From Marinobacter sp. JH2 (lineage in GTDB: Bacteria > Pseudomonadota > Gammaproteobacteria > Pseudomonadales > Oleiphilaceae): a stretch of DNA of 64,000 nt. Position 1 is the first letter of the stretch. Every line of letters starts with the position of its first letter. Below are positions 43,283-54,128 of the stretch, piece after piece. The position numbers and the translations under genes are program-made. Under the pieces are notes generated by a model, which saw nothing but the letters and a program-made list of their open reading frames with translations, was not told the origin of the DNA and ran no database searches. The stretch covers positions 434,001-498,000 of the forward strand of contig NZ_CP037934.1 of NCBI RefSeq assembly GCF_004353225.1. Reading direction: 5' to 3'.

Positions 43283-44344
43283 ATGGAAGCGGCTAGTCCG
43301 GTTGGCCTGATGGCCGTTCTTTTTTCTTATGTATCCCTTTTTATACTTAGCCCGCTTGCGCAGCGGTTTCGGTTGTTAGATACCCCTAATCATCGCAAAA
43401 CTCACAAGGGTTCGGTTCCGCTTGTTGGTGGTTTAAGTGCTTTCCTTGGGGTTTTTATGGCATGGGTGATATGGATGCCTGTGCTTAGTGCTCATGGATT
43501 GTTTTTGCTGTGTGCTGCTCTACTAGTGATCGTTGGAGCTGTAGATGATGCCCGTGATCTGCCGGCTAATTTGCGGTTGGCGATCCAAGTGATTCTGGGG
43601 GCGGTGCTTACCATCGGCTCCGGTACTTCGTTAACAACGTTTGGCGATTTGTTGGGGGTCGGGGCTGTTGAGTTAGGCATGTTGGGCCCGCTAGTAACAA
43701 TTGCGGCTGTGATCGGTGCGACGAATGCATTCAATATGGTAGATGGCATAGATGGGCTGGCCGGAAGTCTGTCTTTGGTGGCGCTAGGTTCGTTAGCATG
43801 GTTGTTTAGCTCCACTCCTGGCTTTACCACTGAGTTGGCGCTAGCTATGGGTATCGGATGCGCCTTGGTGCCCTATTTAATGGCAAATCTGAGGATTCCG
43901 CCTTTCCGCCGTCGTATCTTTATGGGTGATGCCGGGTCCATGTTTATTGGGTTTGCGGTGGTGTGGATGCTGGTGAACGCTACCCAGCCAGGTCATACAG
44001 CTATGCGCCCGGTAACTGCGTTGTGGATTATTGCGGTTCCGTTGATGGATATGGTTGCGATTATGTTTCGGCGTGCCCGCAAAGGGGAGTCTGTTATGAA
44101 GCCGGATAGAGACCACCTGCATCATATATTCATGCGTGCGGGCTTTACGGATCGTGAAGCATTGGTGGCCATTACGTTGGTTGCGTTAACTTTAGCCACC
44201 GCAGGGCTATTGGGTGAGGTCTACCTGGTGCCTGAGTGGTTTATGTTTGTAGCATTTCTTGGGTTATTTGGGTTGTATGACTGGTCGTTGAGGCATGTTT
44301 GGCGGTTAGTTGTTTTGTTACGGAAGCAACATAGTTATAAGTGA
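43283..44344 (+). CDS. wecA: Undecaprenyl-phosphate N-acetylhexosamine-1-phosphate transferase (WecA family)
   Basis: A polytopic initiating transferase of the MraY/WecA superfamily that loads HexNAc-1-P on undecaprenyl phosphate. About ten to eleven membrane helices; motifs are LVGGLSAFLG, VGAVDDARDLP near residue 82, NAFNMVDGIDGLAG near 150 (catalytic Asp pair), FMGDAGSMFIG near 215 and the cytoplasmic DRDHLHHIFM near 270. The ATG at 43283 gives 353 residues and the usual short lead before the first helix; upstream TTG or ATG starts are possible. A second initiating enzyme, PglC, is encoded at 54129. Confidence 0.9.
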   Translation: MEAASPVGLMAVLFSYVSLFILSPLAQRFRLLDTPNHRKTHKGSVPLVGGLSAFLGVFMAWVIWMPVLSAHGLFLLCAALLVIVGAVDDARDLPANLRLAIQVILGAVLTIGSGTSLTTFGDLLGVGAVELGMLGPLVTIAAVIGATNAFNMVDGIDGLAGSLSLVALGSLAWLFSSTPGFTTELALAMGIGCALVPYLMANLRIPPFRRRIFMGDAGSMFIGFAVVWMLVNATQPGHTAMRPVTALWIIAVPLMDMVAIMFRRARKGESVMKPDRDHLHHIFMRAGFTDREALVAITLVALTLATAGLLGEVYLVPEWFMFVAFLGLFGLYDWSLRHVWRLVVLLRKQHSYK

Positions 44345-44431
44345 GCATGCGGTTGCGTGGACCACGCCCTTCTCTTGAGTTTAGATTCCCCTCCGAAAAG
44401 CCTAGCGCACGCGATAACTGAATTCTTCCTC

Positions 44432-44461
44432 TTGATCGCGTAGAATTGCGCGGCTTATAGA
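44432..44461 (+). promoter_or_regulatory. Possible sigma-70 promoter upstream of wzz
   Basis: TTGATC and TATAGA with 18-base spacing, about 80 bases before the ops element. Both boxes match four of six positions. Low certainty, but a promoter is expected in this 248-base gap. Confidence 0.35.
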
Positions 44462-44540
44462 ATCTGTTTTGTTTTTTGTCCTCTGCCCACAGGCAGGGGG
44501 TGCATGACGATTGCCTGACTACGCTGATTTGGGTTGGTGG

Positions 44541-44552
44541 GGCGGTAGCTTG
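44541..44552 (+). promoter_or_regulatory. ops element (RfaH recruitment site), O-antigen block
   Basis: GGCGGTAGCTTG fits the ops consensus and is preceded by GGTTGGTGG, as in the copy at 12996 (GGTCGGTGG). It is 40 bases before the wzz ATG, the classical 5' untranslated position of a JUMPstart. A small hairpin (CTGCC/GGCAG at 44483-44496) lies upstream in the leader. Confidence 0.88.
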
Positions 44553-44592
44553 CTTAGCTTTTATTTATCGACTTAAAGGATAGCGAACCGAC

Positions 44593-45342
44593 ATGAATCA
44601 GGAAAACGATGCTTACAGGGATGAGGTTTCGCTGGTAGATCTCGCGACTATTTTTGTGCGCCGGATCTGGCTGTTTGTGGGGCTGTTTGTGGTGTTTGTC
44701 TTGAGTGGTGTGGTATTTGCTTTGGTTCAGGAAGAGCAATATGGGTATGTGAGTTTGTACCAGATTGCCGAGAAAAACTCAGACGAACCCGTGGAAAAGC
44801 CCGCCAAGTCGATTGCTGTGATTCGGTCCCAGAAGTTAATGGAACTGGAGGCGGCATATAAAGCGGAGCATGAGGAGCGTATTCCGTTTGGGGTCAGCTT
44901 TTCGAATCCCGAAAACACTACTCTCATTCGAGTGTTTTCTGAGTCAGAACGTGACCGTGCCGCCGAAGTGCAGGCTGCTCACGAAGAGTTGTTGGTCTAT
45001 CTGAAAGAGCGGCACGACAGACAGATTGCGGCGATCCGGCAAAGCGTGGAAGCTCGGCTAAAGTCGGTTAGTCAGACCTTGGAGGCTTTAACGCAGAACC
45101 CCGAAGCTGGTCAGGCTATGGCAGAGGTTATGCAAAAGCAGATTGAATTGGCAGGGGAGCTGGATTCCCTGTCCTCGGGGGAGTTGATGGTAGTAGCGCG
45201 TGAGAGTGTTGAGCGGGTGGCACCTAATCGAAAACTGATTGTGGTTCTGGCTACTGCTGTGGGTTTTATTTTTGCGTTTATCGCCGTTTTTTTTGCTGAG
45301 TTTGCATCTTTGGTGCGCAAGGCGCTGCGTGAGCAAAAATAA
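44593..45342 (+). CDS. wzz: Chain-length determinant protein (Wzz family)
   Basis: A 249-residue polysaccharide co-polymerase without kinase domain. First membrane helix about 26-48 after the EVSLVDLATIFVRRIW motif, periplasmic coiled-coil region, second helix about 213-237 preceded by APNRKLIVVLATA. It controls modal chain length of Wzy-polymerised O-antigen. Its place as first gene after the ops element parallels wzz at the head of the Pseudomonas aeruginosa B-band locus. Somewhat shorter than typical Wzz (about 320-350). Confidence 0.85.
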   Translation: MNQENDAYRDEVSLVDLATIFVRRIWLFVGLFVVFVLSGVVFALVQEEQYGYVSLYQIAEKNSDEPVEKPAKSIAVIRSQKLMELEAAYKAEHEERIPFGVSFSNPENTTLIRVFSESERDRAAEVQAAHEELLVYLKERHDRQIAAIRQSVEARLKSVSQTLEALTQNPEAGQAMAEVMQKQIELAGELDSLSSGELMVVARESVERVAPNRKLIVVLATAVGFIFAFIAVFFAEFASLVRKALREQK

Positions 45343-45393
45343 CGCGTAAATTCGGAAGTTAATGCTTCGACTTCAACACGTTACAGACATTGA

Positions 45394-46353
<960 letters not shown>

Positions 46354-46362
46354 GGAAGGTTC

Positions 46363-46938
46363 ATGTCTGTAAATATCCACGCCAGTGCAATCGTAGATGA
46401 GGGGGCCCAGATTGGTGAGGGCTCACGCGTATGGCACTTTGTTCATGTATGCGGCGGCGCTAAAGTTGGTAAGAACGTTTCCATGGGCCAGAACGTGTTC
46501 GTTGGTAACAGGGTAACCATTGGCGATAACTGCAAGATCCAGAACAACGTGTCGGTATACGACAACGTACACCTAGAGGAAGGTGTGTTTTGTGGCCCTA
46601 GCATGGTGTTTACTAACGTATACAACCCGCGCTCTCTGATTGAACGCAAGAGCGAGTACAGAGATACCTTGGTCAAAAAAGGCGCAACTTTAGGTGCCAA
46701 CTGTACCATTGTCTGTGGTGTGATCGTAGGTAAATTCGCTTTTGTGGGCGCCGGTGCCGTTGTCAATAAAGACGTGCCGGCCTACGCACTGATGGTAGGC
46801 GTGCCCGCCAAACAAATCGGTTGGATGAGCGAGTTCGGCGAGCAACTGGACTTGCCCTTGACTGGTGACGCGGAAACCGCCTGTGAGCACACCGGCGCTG
46901 TTTATAAGTTACAGGGTAACCAAGTCACAAAGAGCTGA
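46363..46938 (+). CDS. wbpD: UDP-2-acetamido-3-amino-uronate N-acetyltransferase (WbpD)
   Basis: A 191-residue left-handed beta-helix acetyltransferase made of hexapeptide repeats ([36 protein letters not shown] and so on). It has the WbpD-type stretch [14 protein letters not shown], in which the Asn region binds the uronate, and [17 protein letters not shown]. It acetylates the 3-amino group produced by WbpE. Nine bases after wbpB. Confidence 0.9.
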   Translation: MSVNIHASAIVDEGAQIGEGSRVWHFVHVCGGAKVGKNVSMGQNVFVGNRVTIGDNCKIQNNVSVYDNVHLEEGVFCGPSMVFTNVYNPRSLIERKSEYRDTLVKKGATLGANCTIVCGVIVGKFAFVGAGAVVNKDVPAYALMVGVPAKQIGWMSEFGEQLDLPLTGDAETACEHTGAVYKLQGNQVTKS

Positions 46939-47002
46939 TTCATAATTCTTTATTTTTTGTGTCCTTCACTGGGTTTCGTGGCTAACAAAGGGTTTTAATT
47001 CC

Positions 47003-48094
47003 ATGCAATTCGTAGATCTCGCTGCCCAACAAGCAAGAATCAAAGACAAAATCGACGCTAACATTCAGAGTGTGCTTGCCCACGGCAAATACATCCTAGG
47101 GCCGGAAGTTGCTGAGCTTGAAGAAAAGCTGGCGCAGTTTTGTGGCGCCAAGCACTGTATTACGGTTGCTAACGGAACGGATGCACTGCAGATCGCCCAG
47201 ATGGCAATCGGGGTAGGCCATGGAGATGAAGTGATCGTGCCGGGCTTTAGTTACATTGCCACCGCTGAAACGCCGGCGGTATTGGGTGGGCAACCCGTGT
47301 ATGTGGATATCGACCCGAAAACCTATAACCTGGACCCAGCTAAGCTGGAGGCTGCGATTACGCCACGTACCAAGGCGATTATCCCGGTTTCGCTGTACGG
47401 CCAGTGTGCAGACTTCGACACCATCAATGCCATTGCTGAAAAACACGGCATCCCGGTGATTGAGGATGGTGCACAGAGCTTTGGTGGCAGCTACAAAGGC
47501 CGAAAATCCTGCAACCTGAGCACCATTGGATGCACCAGTTTCTTCCCGAGCAAGCCTCTGGGCTGTTATGGCGACGGCGGCGCTCTTTTCACCAATGACG
47601 ACGATCTGGCCATAGTTCTGAGACAGATTGCCCGCCATGGCCAGGACCGTCGTTATCACCATATTCGTGTGGGCGTAAATAGCCGCTTGGATACGTTGCA
47701 GGCTGCTATTTTGTTGCCAAAGCTTGAAATTCTTGCCGAAGAAATTGAGCTGAGAAACCAGGTGGCTCAGCGCTATACGCGGCTATTGAATGAAGCCGGG
47801 GTTAACACCACGCCGTTTATTGAAGGGCACAATGTTTCTGCTTGGGCTCAGTATACGGTACGGGTTGAAAACCGTGGTGAAGTGCAGGAAAGGCTGCAGG
47901 CGGCTGGGGTGCCGACCGCAGTGCACTATCCGATTCCTTTGAACAAGCAGCCAGCTGTGGCAGATTCCAAGGCTGAGTTGCCGGTTGGGGATGCCGTGGC
48001 AGAGGTGGTTTTGAGCTTGCCGATGCATGGGTATATGGAGCAACACGATCAAACTTTGGTAGTAGAGGCATTAATAAGCGCAGCTAAGCAATAG
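47003..48094 (+). CDS. wbpE: UDP-2-acetamido-3-keto-uronate aminotransferase (WbpE)
   Basis: A 363-residue DegT-type aminotransferase with FVDLAAQQARIKDKIDANI at the start (WbpE/WlbC style), GTDALQIAQMA, EDGAQSFGGSYKGRKS and the PLP lysine in TSFFPSKPLGCYGDGG near residue 185. It puts the amino group on C3 of the keto-uronate formed by WbpB. It is a different subgroup from LegC (24289) and the PglE-like enzyme (55365). Confidence 0.9.
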   Translation: MQFVDLAAQQARIKDKIDANIQSVLAHGKYILGPEVAELEEKLAQFCGAKHCITVANGTDALQIAQMAIGVGHGDEVIVPGFSYIATAETPAVLGGQPVYVDIDPKTYNLDPAKLEAAITPRTKAIIPVSLYGQCADFDTINAIAEKHGIPVIEDGAQSFGGSYKGRKSCNLSTIGCTSFFPSKPLGCYGDGGALFTNDDDLAIVLRQIARHGQDRRYHHIRVGVNSRLDTLQAAILLPKLEILAEEIELRNQVAQRYTRLLNEAGVNTTPFIEGHNVSAWAQYTVRVENRGEVQERLQAAGVPTAVHYPIPLNKQPAVADSKAELPVGDAVAEVVLSLPMHGYMEQHDQTLVVEALISAAKQ

Positions 48095-48095
48095 C

Positions 48096-49364
48096 ATGCT
48101 CGAAAAACTTAGAAATAGCCGATTCTTCCGAGGAGTAGTAACGCTCGCCTCCGCCAGTGCGGGCGGCCAGCTTATAATGCTGGCCGCTATGCCATTCCTA
48201 ACTAGACTGTACACTCCTGAGGACTTTGGTGTCTTTGCGGTGTTCTCTGCGCTAATGGGAGTTTTGCTGGTAATCTCAAGTCTGAGGTATGAGCTGGCGA
48301 TTCCCTTGCCGAAAAGTCAGCGAACTGCATCACGTATGTTGTTCATTGCACTCGGCATCAATTTAGCTATAGCCGTGGTCACGTTTTGCTTAGTTGCAAT
48401 ATTACGGTTCAGAATTGCTGACTGGACTGAGACGCCTCTCCTGGCCTCACTTTTATGGCTGCTGCCAATAGCAATCGTAACGGGTGGAACGTACAAGGCG
48501 CTGAATTATTGGGCCGTCAGAAATAAAGACTTTCAAAAGATTGCTGTAACAAAAATCACGCAGAGCAGTTCGAATGTAATCGCACAAATTATTGGAGGGT
48601 TAGTCGGTATTGGTGCAGTTGGACTGATAGGTGGGCAAGTCATTGGTCAGTCTGCTGGCATCACTAGACTTTGGAAAGGTTTAAGTCTGAAGAAGCTACG
48701 CTTAGAAGCTTCAAAGACGCATTCGATTGCACTGTTTTCTAGGTACCGAAACTTTCCAAAATACGATGCTCCAGCAGCTGCGGTAAATGCTGTGAGTTCG
48801 CAGCTCCCCAATGTGGCGATGGCTTTGGTTTTTGGTCCGGTAGCTGCTGGGTTGTTCTATTTGGCGGATAAAATTCTCGCGGTCCCTATGAGCTTGGTCA
48901 GCCAGGCTGTGGCACAGGTTATGATGGGGCAGGTTAAAGAGGATGTATCATCGGGTAATCTTTTTAATAGAGTAAAAGTCACATTAATGCCGCTCACCTT
49001 TGTTTGTATTCTTGTGTCAGTAATAACAATTTTATTCGCCGAACCTTTATTTGGTTTTTTCTTCGGCGAAGAGTGGGCCGTCGCCGGGGTATATGCCCGT
49101 TGGATTGTGGTGGGCCTTTCAGTTCAGTTTTTATATGGCCCCTTGTCTGTAGTTTTAGTTGCAACTGAATATCAACATGCTAATTTAATACTGCATAGTT
49201 TTATTTTGGTTTTGAAGTTGTTGGCGATGTATGCTGCTTACCTATATGAGTCTCAGGTTTTCGCAGTGCAATTGTTGTCTATTGCTCTTTTTATTGGGTA
49301 CGGGGTTGGAGTTTTGGTGGTCGTTTTTCGCGCCAAAAAACTTTCAGGTGCCGTGAATGCTTAA
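48096..49364 (+). CDS. wzx: Lipid-linked repeat-unit flippase (Wzx, MOP superfamily)
   Basis: A 422-residue membrane protein with about twelve helices and the Wzx N-terminal pattern FFRGVVTLASASAGGQLIMLAAMPFLTRLYTPEDFG. It would move undecaprenyl-linked O-units across the inner membrane. It starts one base after wbpE and overlaps the next gene by eight bases. This is the second flippase of the window besides the ABC transporter at 18443. G/C content declines along the gene into the A/T-rich next gene. Confidence 0.9.
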   Translation: MLEKLRNSRFFRGVVTLASASAGGQLIMLAAMPFLTRLYTPEDFGVFAVFSALMGVLLVISSLRYELAIPLPKSQRTASRMLFIALGINLAIAVVTFCLVAILRFRIADWTETPLLASLLWLLPIAIVTGGTYKALNYWAVRNKDFQKIAVTKITQSSSNVIAQIIGGLVGIGAVGLIGGQVIGQSAGITRLWKGLSLKKLRLEASKTHSIALFSRYRNFPKYDAPAAAVNAVSSQLPNVAMALVFGPVAAGLFYLADKILAVPMSLVSQAVAQVMMGQVKEDVSSGNLFNRVKVTLMPLTFVCILVSVITILFAEPLFGFFFGEEWAVAGVYARWIVVGLSVQFLYGPLSVVLVATEYQHANLILHSFILVLKLLAMYAAYLYESQVFAVQLLSIALFIGYGVGVLVVVFRAKKLSGAVNA

Positions 49365-50658
49365 GCTTGAGTCTTATACTTATAAACTTTGTTTTTTTAT
49401 CTCTTTGGCGCTTTACCGGTTGCTTCTAGATGTATCATATGTATATGTTGTGGTGCCAAATTTTGGTTATATGGGGTTCGAGAAAGATGTAGCAATCTCT
49501 TCCTATATTGTTTCGTGGGTTGTTTTTTTTGTTGTTCTGCCTCTGGTTCCTGATCGGATTGATAGGTTAAGCAGTTTTTATAAAGTTTTATTTTTCGTTT
49601 CTCTCATTGTTCCTTTGATGACATTTTATGGTGTTAAAGATGTAGGTTTATACCCTTTAGTTACTTCGTGTCTAGCATTTTGTGTTTTTGTGTTTTTTTC
49701 TTCCAAACCTTTTTTTAGAATGTTGCCGAGTATTCCTGTATTGACGGAAGGAAGGTCCTCGGTTTTAGTTGTTTCGGTGATTTTGATTATATTTTTGGTG
49801 TTCTGGTATCAATACACTGGTGCTGTGCGTTTTATTAATTTTGATTTCGCTAAAGTTTATGAGTTTCGTTCTGAGTCAGCCGCTTTGGCAAATGTGGGAA
49901 TTCTTTCGTACCTTAACTCCTGGATTTACCAGGTTGTAACAATTTTTGTTTTTTCTTATTTTATTTTTAGACAAAGGTACGTTCTGGCTGTCGTTGTTTT
50001 TTTTGTGCAAGTCTTCTTTTTTGCGGTTGCAGGCCATAAATCGCTTTTGTTTTATCCTGTTTTAGCTCTTGGAGTATGGGTTTATTTTAGTAGGACTAAT
50101 GGTGCTATTCCTTTTGTTTTATTTGTTTTTTTAGCAGTGTCTTTTTCCGTTATTTTTTATTTTGCGTTTAGCAATGTTTGGCCAGTTTCCCTGTTTGTTA
50201 GAAGGGCTTTGCTGGTTCCTGCTGATTTAACATACGATTATTTTGAGTTTTTTTCAGAAAATCCATATGTGTTCTGGAGTAATTCGGTTCTCTCTAGTTA
50301 CATTTCTTACCCTTATGATCAAGGCGTTGCTAAGTTGATTGGAGAGTTTAATCAAAGTGGTTCGGCTGCGAACAATGGGTTTATATCGAGTGGTTTTTCG
50401 CATGCGGGTTTTTTGGGTGTTATTTTTTACGCTTTAGTATTTTCGGTGTTTGTGGTCATGCTTGAAAAATACTCTGTAGGACTTCCTTTATGGTTCTCAA
50501 TTGCAGTGACTATTGTACCTTTAAGGTCTGCTATTGTTTCATCTGATTTGTTTACAGTCATACTGACGCACGGGTTGCTTCTGACCCTTGTGATGATCCT
50601 GTTTTTCAGGTCTATAAAAAACAGCGCCTCTAACCGGAAGGCTTTGCGGGTAATTTAA
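49357..50658 (+). CDS. wzy: Polytopic membrane protein, probable O-antigen polymerase (Wzy)
   Basis: A 433-residue hydrophobic protein with about ten to twelve helices and a larger loop near 260-350 ([42 protein letters not shown]), typical of O-antigen polymerases of the OAG-polymerase family. No strict catalytic motif exists for the family; the role follows from topology and from the neighbouring wzx. It is the most T-rich gene of the window, with many TTT runs, as wzy genes often are. Confidence 0.75.
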   Translation: MLKLESYTYKLCFFISLALYRLLLDVSYVYVVVPNFGYMGFEKDVAISSYIVSWVVFFVVLPLVPDRIDRLSSFYKVLFFVSLIVPLMTFYGVKDVGLYPLVTSCLAFCVFVFFSSKPFFRMLPSIPVLTEGRSSVLVVSVILIIFLVFWYQYTGAVRFINFDFAKVYEFRSESAALANVGILSYLNSWIYQVVTIFVFSYFIFRQRYVLAVVVFFVQVFFFAVAGHKSLLFYPVLALGVWVYFSRTNGAIPFVLFVFLAVSFSVIFYFAFSNVWPVSLFVRRALLVPADLTYDYFEFFSENPYVFWSNSVLSSYISYPYDQGVAKLIGEFNQSGSAANNGFISSGFSHAGFLGVIFYALVFSVFVVMLEKYSVGLPLWFSIAVTIVPLRSAIVSSDLFTVILTHGLLLTLVMILFFRSIKNSASNRKALRVI

Positions 50659-50681
50659 TTTTTAAATCAGAGAGATCTGAA

Positions 50682-51800
50682 ATGCCAGTGAAATTTAGAG
50701 TGGCTCATTTAACGTCGGCGCATCCACGTTTGGATACACGGATTTTCTTAAAAGAATGCACTTCTCTTGCCCATGCGGGCTACACCGTTGCTTTGGTTGT
50801 GGCTGATGGCAAGGGCGATGAGGCGAAAAACGGTGTTAATATCCACGACGTCGGCTCATCTAGGGGGCGCAAAGATCGAATACGGAACGCTCCGGCTAGA
50901 GTATTAGCAAAAGCGATGGACCTGGATGCAGACATCTATCACCTTCACGATCCTGAGTTGTTACCCATTGGTCTGAAGCTAAGAAAGTACGGGAAAAAGG
51001 TGATTTTTGATGCGCACGAGGATGTACCAAAACAGTTGCTTGGTAAGCCATATCTAAATAAACCAGCAAGATGGTTGCTGTCGAAGGCTTTTGGTATATA
51101 CGAACAGTATGCCTGCCGCAGACTGGATGCTGTTATTGCCGCCACGCCCTTTATTCGGGACAAGTATACCGCGATGGGTATACGTTCAGTTGATATTAAT
51201 AACTACCCGCTACTGGGAGAGTTGTCTTCCGGTTCAGTTGATTGGTCGCAGAAGAAGGAAGAGGTTGCGTATGTGGGAGGAATTGGTCGCATACGGGGGA
51301 TATTGCAGGTTGTTGAGGCAATGGGCCTCACCCGCTCCGGTGCGCGTTTGCAGTTGGCAGGTAAATTCAGCAATCAGGCTGACGAGCACGAAGCGCGATC
51401 ATATGCGGGATGGCCACAAGTAGATACGTTTGGCTTTGTCAGTCGTGAGGGCGTTCGTGACATTTTATCTCGTTGCGTCGCCGGGTTGGTCACGTTTCTG
51501 CCGTCGCCCAATCATATCGATGCTCAACCGAACAAAATGTTTGAATATATGAGCGCGGGGGTACCAGTTATTGGTTCTCATTTCCTGCTTTGGAAGCAAA
51601 TCATCGAAGGCAACAAGTGTGGTCTCTGTGTAGACCCGCAAGATCCCAAGGAGATTGCTGCTGCTATTGATTTTCTCGCAGAGCACCCGGAAGAAGCCGA
51701 GCTGATGGGCCGAAACGGCCAGGCCGCGGTTCAGGAGTTTTATAACTGGGGTGTTGAAGAACACAAGCTGCTCGAATTCTATAAATTACTGATTGGTTGA
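50682..51800 (+). CDS. Glycosyltransferase family 4
   Basis: A 372-residue GT-B transferase: [21 protein letters not shown] at the start, [14 protein letters not shown] near 85, [12 protein letters not shown] near 110 and [26 protein letters not shown] near 275-300 in the donor domain. The HLHDPE stretch and DTRIF start put it in a subgroup of GT4 common in O-antigen loci. Specificity unknown. Normal G/C returns in this gene. Confidence 0.85.
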   Translation: MPVKFRVAHLTSAHPRLDTRIFLKECTSLAHAGYTVALVVADGKGDEAKNGVNIHDVGSSRGRKDRIRNAPARVLAKAMDLDADIYHLHDPELLPIGLKLRKYGKKVIFDAHEDVPKQLLGKPYLNKPARWLLSKAFGIYEQYACRRLDAVIAATPFIRDKYTAMGIRSVDINNYPLLGELSSGSVDWSQKKEEVAYVGGIGRIRGILQVVEAMGLTRSGARLQLAGKFSNQADEHEARSYAGWPQVDTFGFVSREGVRDILSRCVAGLVTFLPSPNHIDAQPNKMFEYMSAGVPVIGSHFLLWKQIIEGNKCGLCVDPQDPKEIAAAIDFLAEHPEEAELMGRNGQAAVQEFYNWGVEEHKLLEFYKLLIG

Positions 51801-51806
51801 TTGTTT

Positions 51807-52883
51807 ATGCAGAAAATTCTTACGATTATCGGCGCGCGCCCTCAATTCATCAAGGCCAGTGTTGTCTCCAAAATCATCCAACAATCGGAAGGTGTTGAAG
51901 AGATAGTGCTGCACACCGGGCAGCATTTCGATACGAATATGTCTGACGTATTTTTTAATCAGCTGGGGATTCCCAAGCCTGGTGTCCAGTTGGATATTCA
52001 CGGTGGGAACCACGGTGAAATGACGGGCAGAATGCTGATTGAAATTGAGAGGGCCTTGTTGGAGAAGAAGCCTGATCGAGTATTGGTTTATGGCGATACC
52101 AACTCCACCCTTGCCGGAGCCCTTGCTGCAGCGAAGCTTCATATCCCTGTGGCACATGTGGAGGCGGGTTTGCGCAGCTTCAACATGCAGATGCCGGAAG
52201 AAATTAACCGGATATTGACCGATCAGGTGAGCGATTTGCTCTTTTGCCCCACTACTGCCGCGGTCACTAACCTATCCAATGAGGGTTTTAATAATAAACC
52301 GGCGAAAGTTACGCAAGTGGGTGATGTTATGCAGGATGCAGCTCTGCTATTTGCGGAAAAGGCATCTCGGCCTGTGGGCGGAGCACTGCCGGATAACTTC
52401 GTCCTCGCAACGCTACATCGCGCCGAAAATACCGACAGCCCGGTGCGTCTTGCTGAGATTGTAAGTGCATTGAACGAAATCCACGTTAAGCAGGCCCCGG
52501 TTGTACTCCCTTTGCATCCGAGAACTCGAAAGCTAATAGCTCAGCAAGGGCTTTCGTTGGACGTTCACTTAATTGATCCTGTTGGCTATTTCGAAATGGT
52601 TTGGCTGCTGGATCATTGCGACTTGGTGTTGACTGATAGTGGAGGTGTGCAGAAGGAAGCGTTCTTTTTCGGTAAAGCTTGCGTAACGATGCGGGATCAG
52701 ACCGAGTGGGTCGAGTTGGTGGAGGCCGGGGCTAACGAATTGGTTGGGGCTAACACTAGTAGAATAATAAATGCTGTTAAACGTGATCTTGGACGTCGGG
52801 TTTCAGATAGTGAGCAGTTGTATGGAGGCGGTGAGGCTGCCTCACGAATTGTAGAAGAGTTGGTGTCATTGGGGCGTGGATAA
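51807..52883 (+). CDS. wbpI: UDP-2,3-diacetamido-uronate 2-epimerase (WbpI)
   Basis: A 358-residue non-hydrolysing UDP-GlcNAc 2-epimerase family member: KILTIIGARPQFIKASVVS, HTGQHFDTNMSDVFF, VYGDTNSTLAGALAAAKL, HVEAGLRSFN and TDSGGVQKEAFFF. With wbpB, wbpD and wbpE in the same block it would convert UDP-GlcNAc3NAcA to UDP-ManNAc3NAcA. ATG at 51807 is preferred over TTG 51801. It overlaps the next gene by eight bases. Confidence 0.9.
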   Translation: MQKILTIIGARPQFIKASVVSKIIQQSEGVEEIVLHTGQHFDTNMSDVFFNQLGIPKPGVQLDIHGGNHGEMTGRMLIEIERALLEKKPDRVLVYGDTNSTLAGALAAAKLHIPVAHVEAGLRSFNMQMPEEINRILTDQVSDLLFCPTTAAVTNLSNEGFNNKPAKVTQVGDVMQDAALLFAEKASRPVGGALPDNFVLATLHRAENTDSPVRLAEIVSALNEIHVKQAPVVLPLHPRTRKLIAQQGLSLDVHLIDPVGYFEMVWLLDHCDLVLTDSGGVQKEAFFFGKACVTMRDQTEWVELVEAGANELVGANTSRIINAVKRDLGRRVSDSEQLYGGGEAASRIVEELVSLGRG

Positions 52884-54114
52884 AAAAACGATTTGGATTA
52901 TCAATCAGTATGCGTCTCTGCCCTCGTCGGGTATTGGCGGTCGCCATTACTTGTTGGCGCAGGAGCTTGTTGCCAAGGGTAATAACGTTTATTTGGTGAT
53001 GGCCAGCTTCCACCATATGCTTCATTCGCCGGTTAAAGTGTCTGGTAAGTATGAGCTCTCGAACGCCGGAAAGCTGAACATTGTCCAGGTTAATGTTCCC
53101 GAGTACGAAGACGCGCACAGCGGCCGCCGAATGATTAACTGGTTTATCTTTGCTTATCGGTTGTCGGGTCTTAAGAGGTTCATCACTGAGAGGCCAGATG
53201 CGATTTTATATTCATCTTTGTCTTTGGTTGGGTTTCTTGGTGCTGAGCGTCTTGCTCGTTATTATCAGGTGCCGCTTACGTTTGAGGTTCGGGACATCTG
53301 GCCTTTAACGCTTACCGAGATTGGTGGCGTCTCTACGAGGCACCCCTTTGTCAAATTTTTGCAGTGGATTGAAGATCGGGCCTATAGAGTTTCGGATCGA
53401 GTAGTTTCGAACCTGCCTGGGGCTGTGAGTCATATGGTCGAACGTGGTATGGATCCAGCCAAATTTGAATGGATTCCAAATGGTGTTACGGTCGAGGAAA
53501 TGGAGCGTGTCGAAGCCCTTGATGATCAATTCGCGTCATCAATACTTGGTGACCGCTTCGTGGTGGGCTATGCCGGTACGCATGGGGTCGCTAATGCACT
53601 CGATAACTTTCTCGATGCCGCTAGCTTGCTATGCAAGCATCCGAATATAGTGTTGGTTTTGGTCGGCCGGGGGAAAGAAAAAGAGCGCCTGCAATGTAGA
53701 TGCAAAGACGAAAATTTGGATAATGTTGTCTTTTTGCCGTCGGTACCCAAAACGCAGATTTCTTCGGTATTGAAGCTGTTCGATGTGTGCTTTATCGGCT
53801 GGAAGGAAGAATCGCTGTACCGATACGGCATTGGCGCAAATAAAATCCCTGAGTATTTTTTCTCCGGTAAGCCTGTAATTCATGCGTATTCGGGTGGGGC
53901 TGATCCAGTTGAACAGTTCGGTGCGGGGTTGACCGTTCCGGCTGAAGACCCCGAAGCACTTGCAGAAGGCATCCTCAGACTTTCCAGAATGTCAGAAGAT
54001 GAACGGGATAAGATGGGCGCGAATGGAAAGCGAGCTGTGTTGGAGCGGTATGATTATTCTCGCTTGGCAACACGGCTTCAGGCTGTTTTGCTGCAAGAAA
54101 AAACTGCGAATTGA
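52876..54114 (+). CDS. Glycosyltransferase family 4 (WbuB-like)
   Basis: A 412-residue GT4 with the WbuB-type start IWIINQYASLPSSGIGGRHYLLAQEL, LTFEVRDIWPLTL near 130-142, VSNLPGAVSHMVERG and IPNGV near 195. The donor domain has EESLYRYGIGANKIPEYFFSGKPVI. In other species this subgroup adds the second sugar after the initiating aminosugar. Starts with GTG inside the end of wbpI and ends overlapping the region just before pglC. Confidence 0.85.
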   Translation: MDKKTIWIINQYASLPSSGIGGRHYLLAQELVAKGNNVYLVMASFHHMLHSPVKVSGKYELSNAGKLNIVQVNVPEYEDAHSGRRMINWFIFAYRLSGLKRFITERPDAILYSSLSLVGFLGAERLARYYQVPLTFEVRDIWPLTLTEIGGVSTRHPFVKFLQWIEDRAYRVSDRVVSNLPGAVSHMVERGMDPAKFEWIPNGVTVEEMERVEALDDQFASSILGDRFVVGYAGTHGVANALDNFLDAASLLCKHPNIVLVLVGRGKEKERLQCRCKDENLDNVVFLPSVPKTQISSVLKLFDVCFIGWKEESLYRYGIGANKIPEYFFSGKPVIHAYSGGADPVEQFGAGLTVPAEDPEALAEGILRLSRMSEDERDKMGANGKRAVLERYDYSRLATRLQAVLLQEKTAN

Positions 54115-54128
54115 GAACGTTAGTGTTT

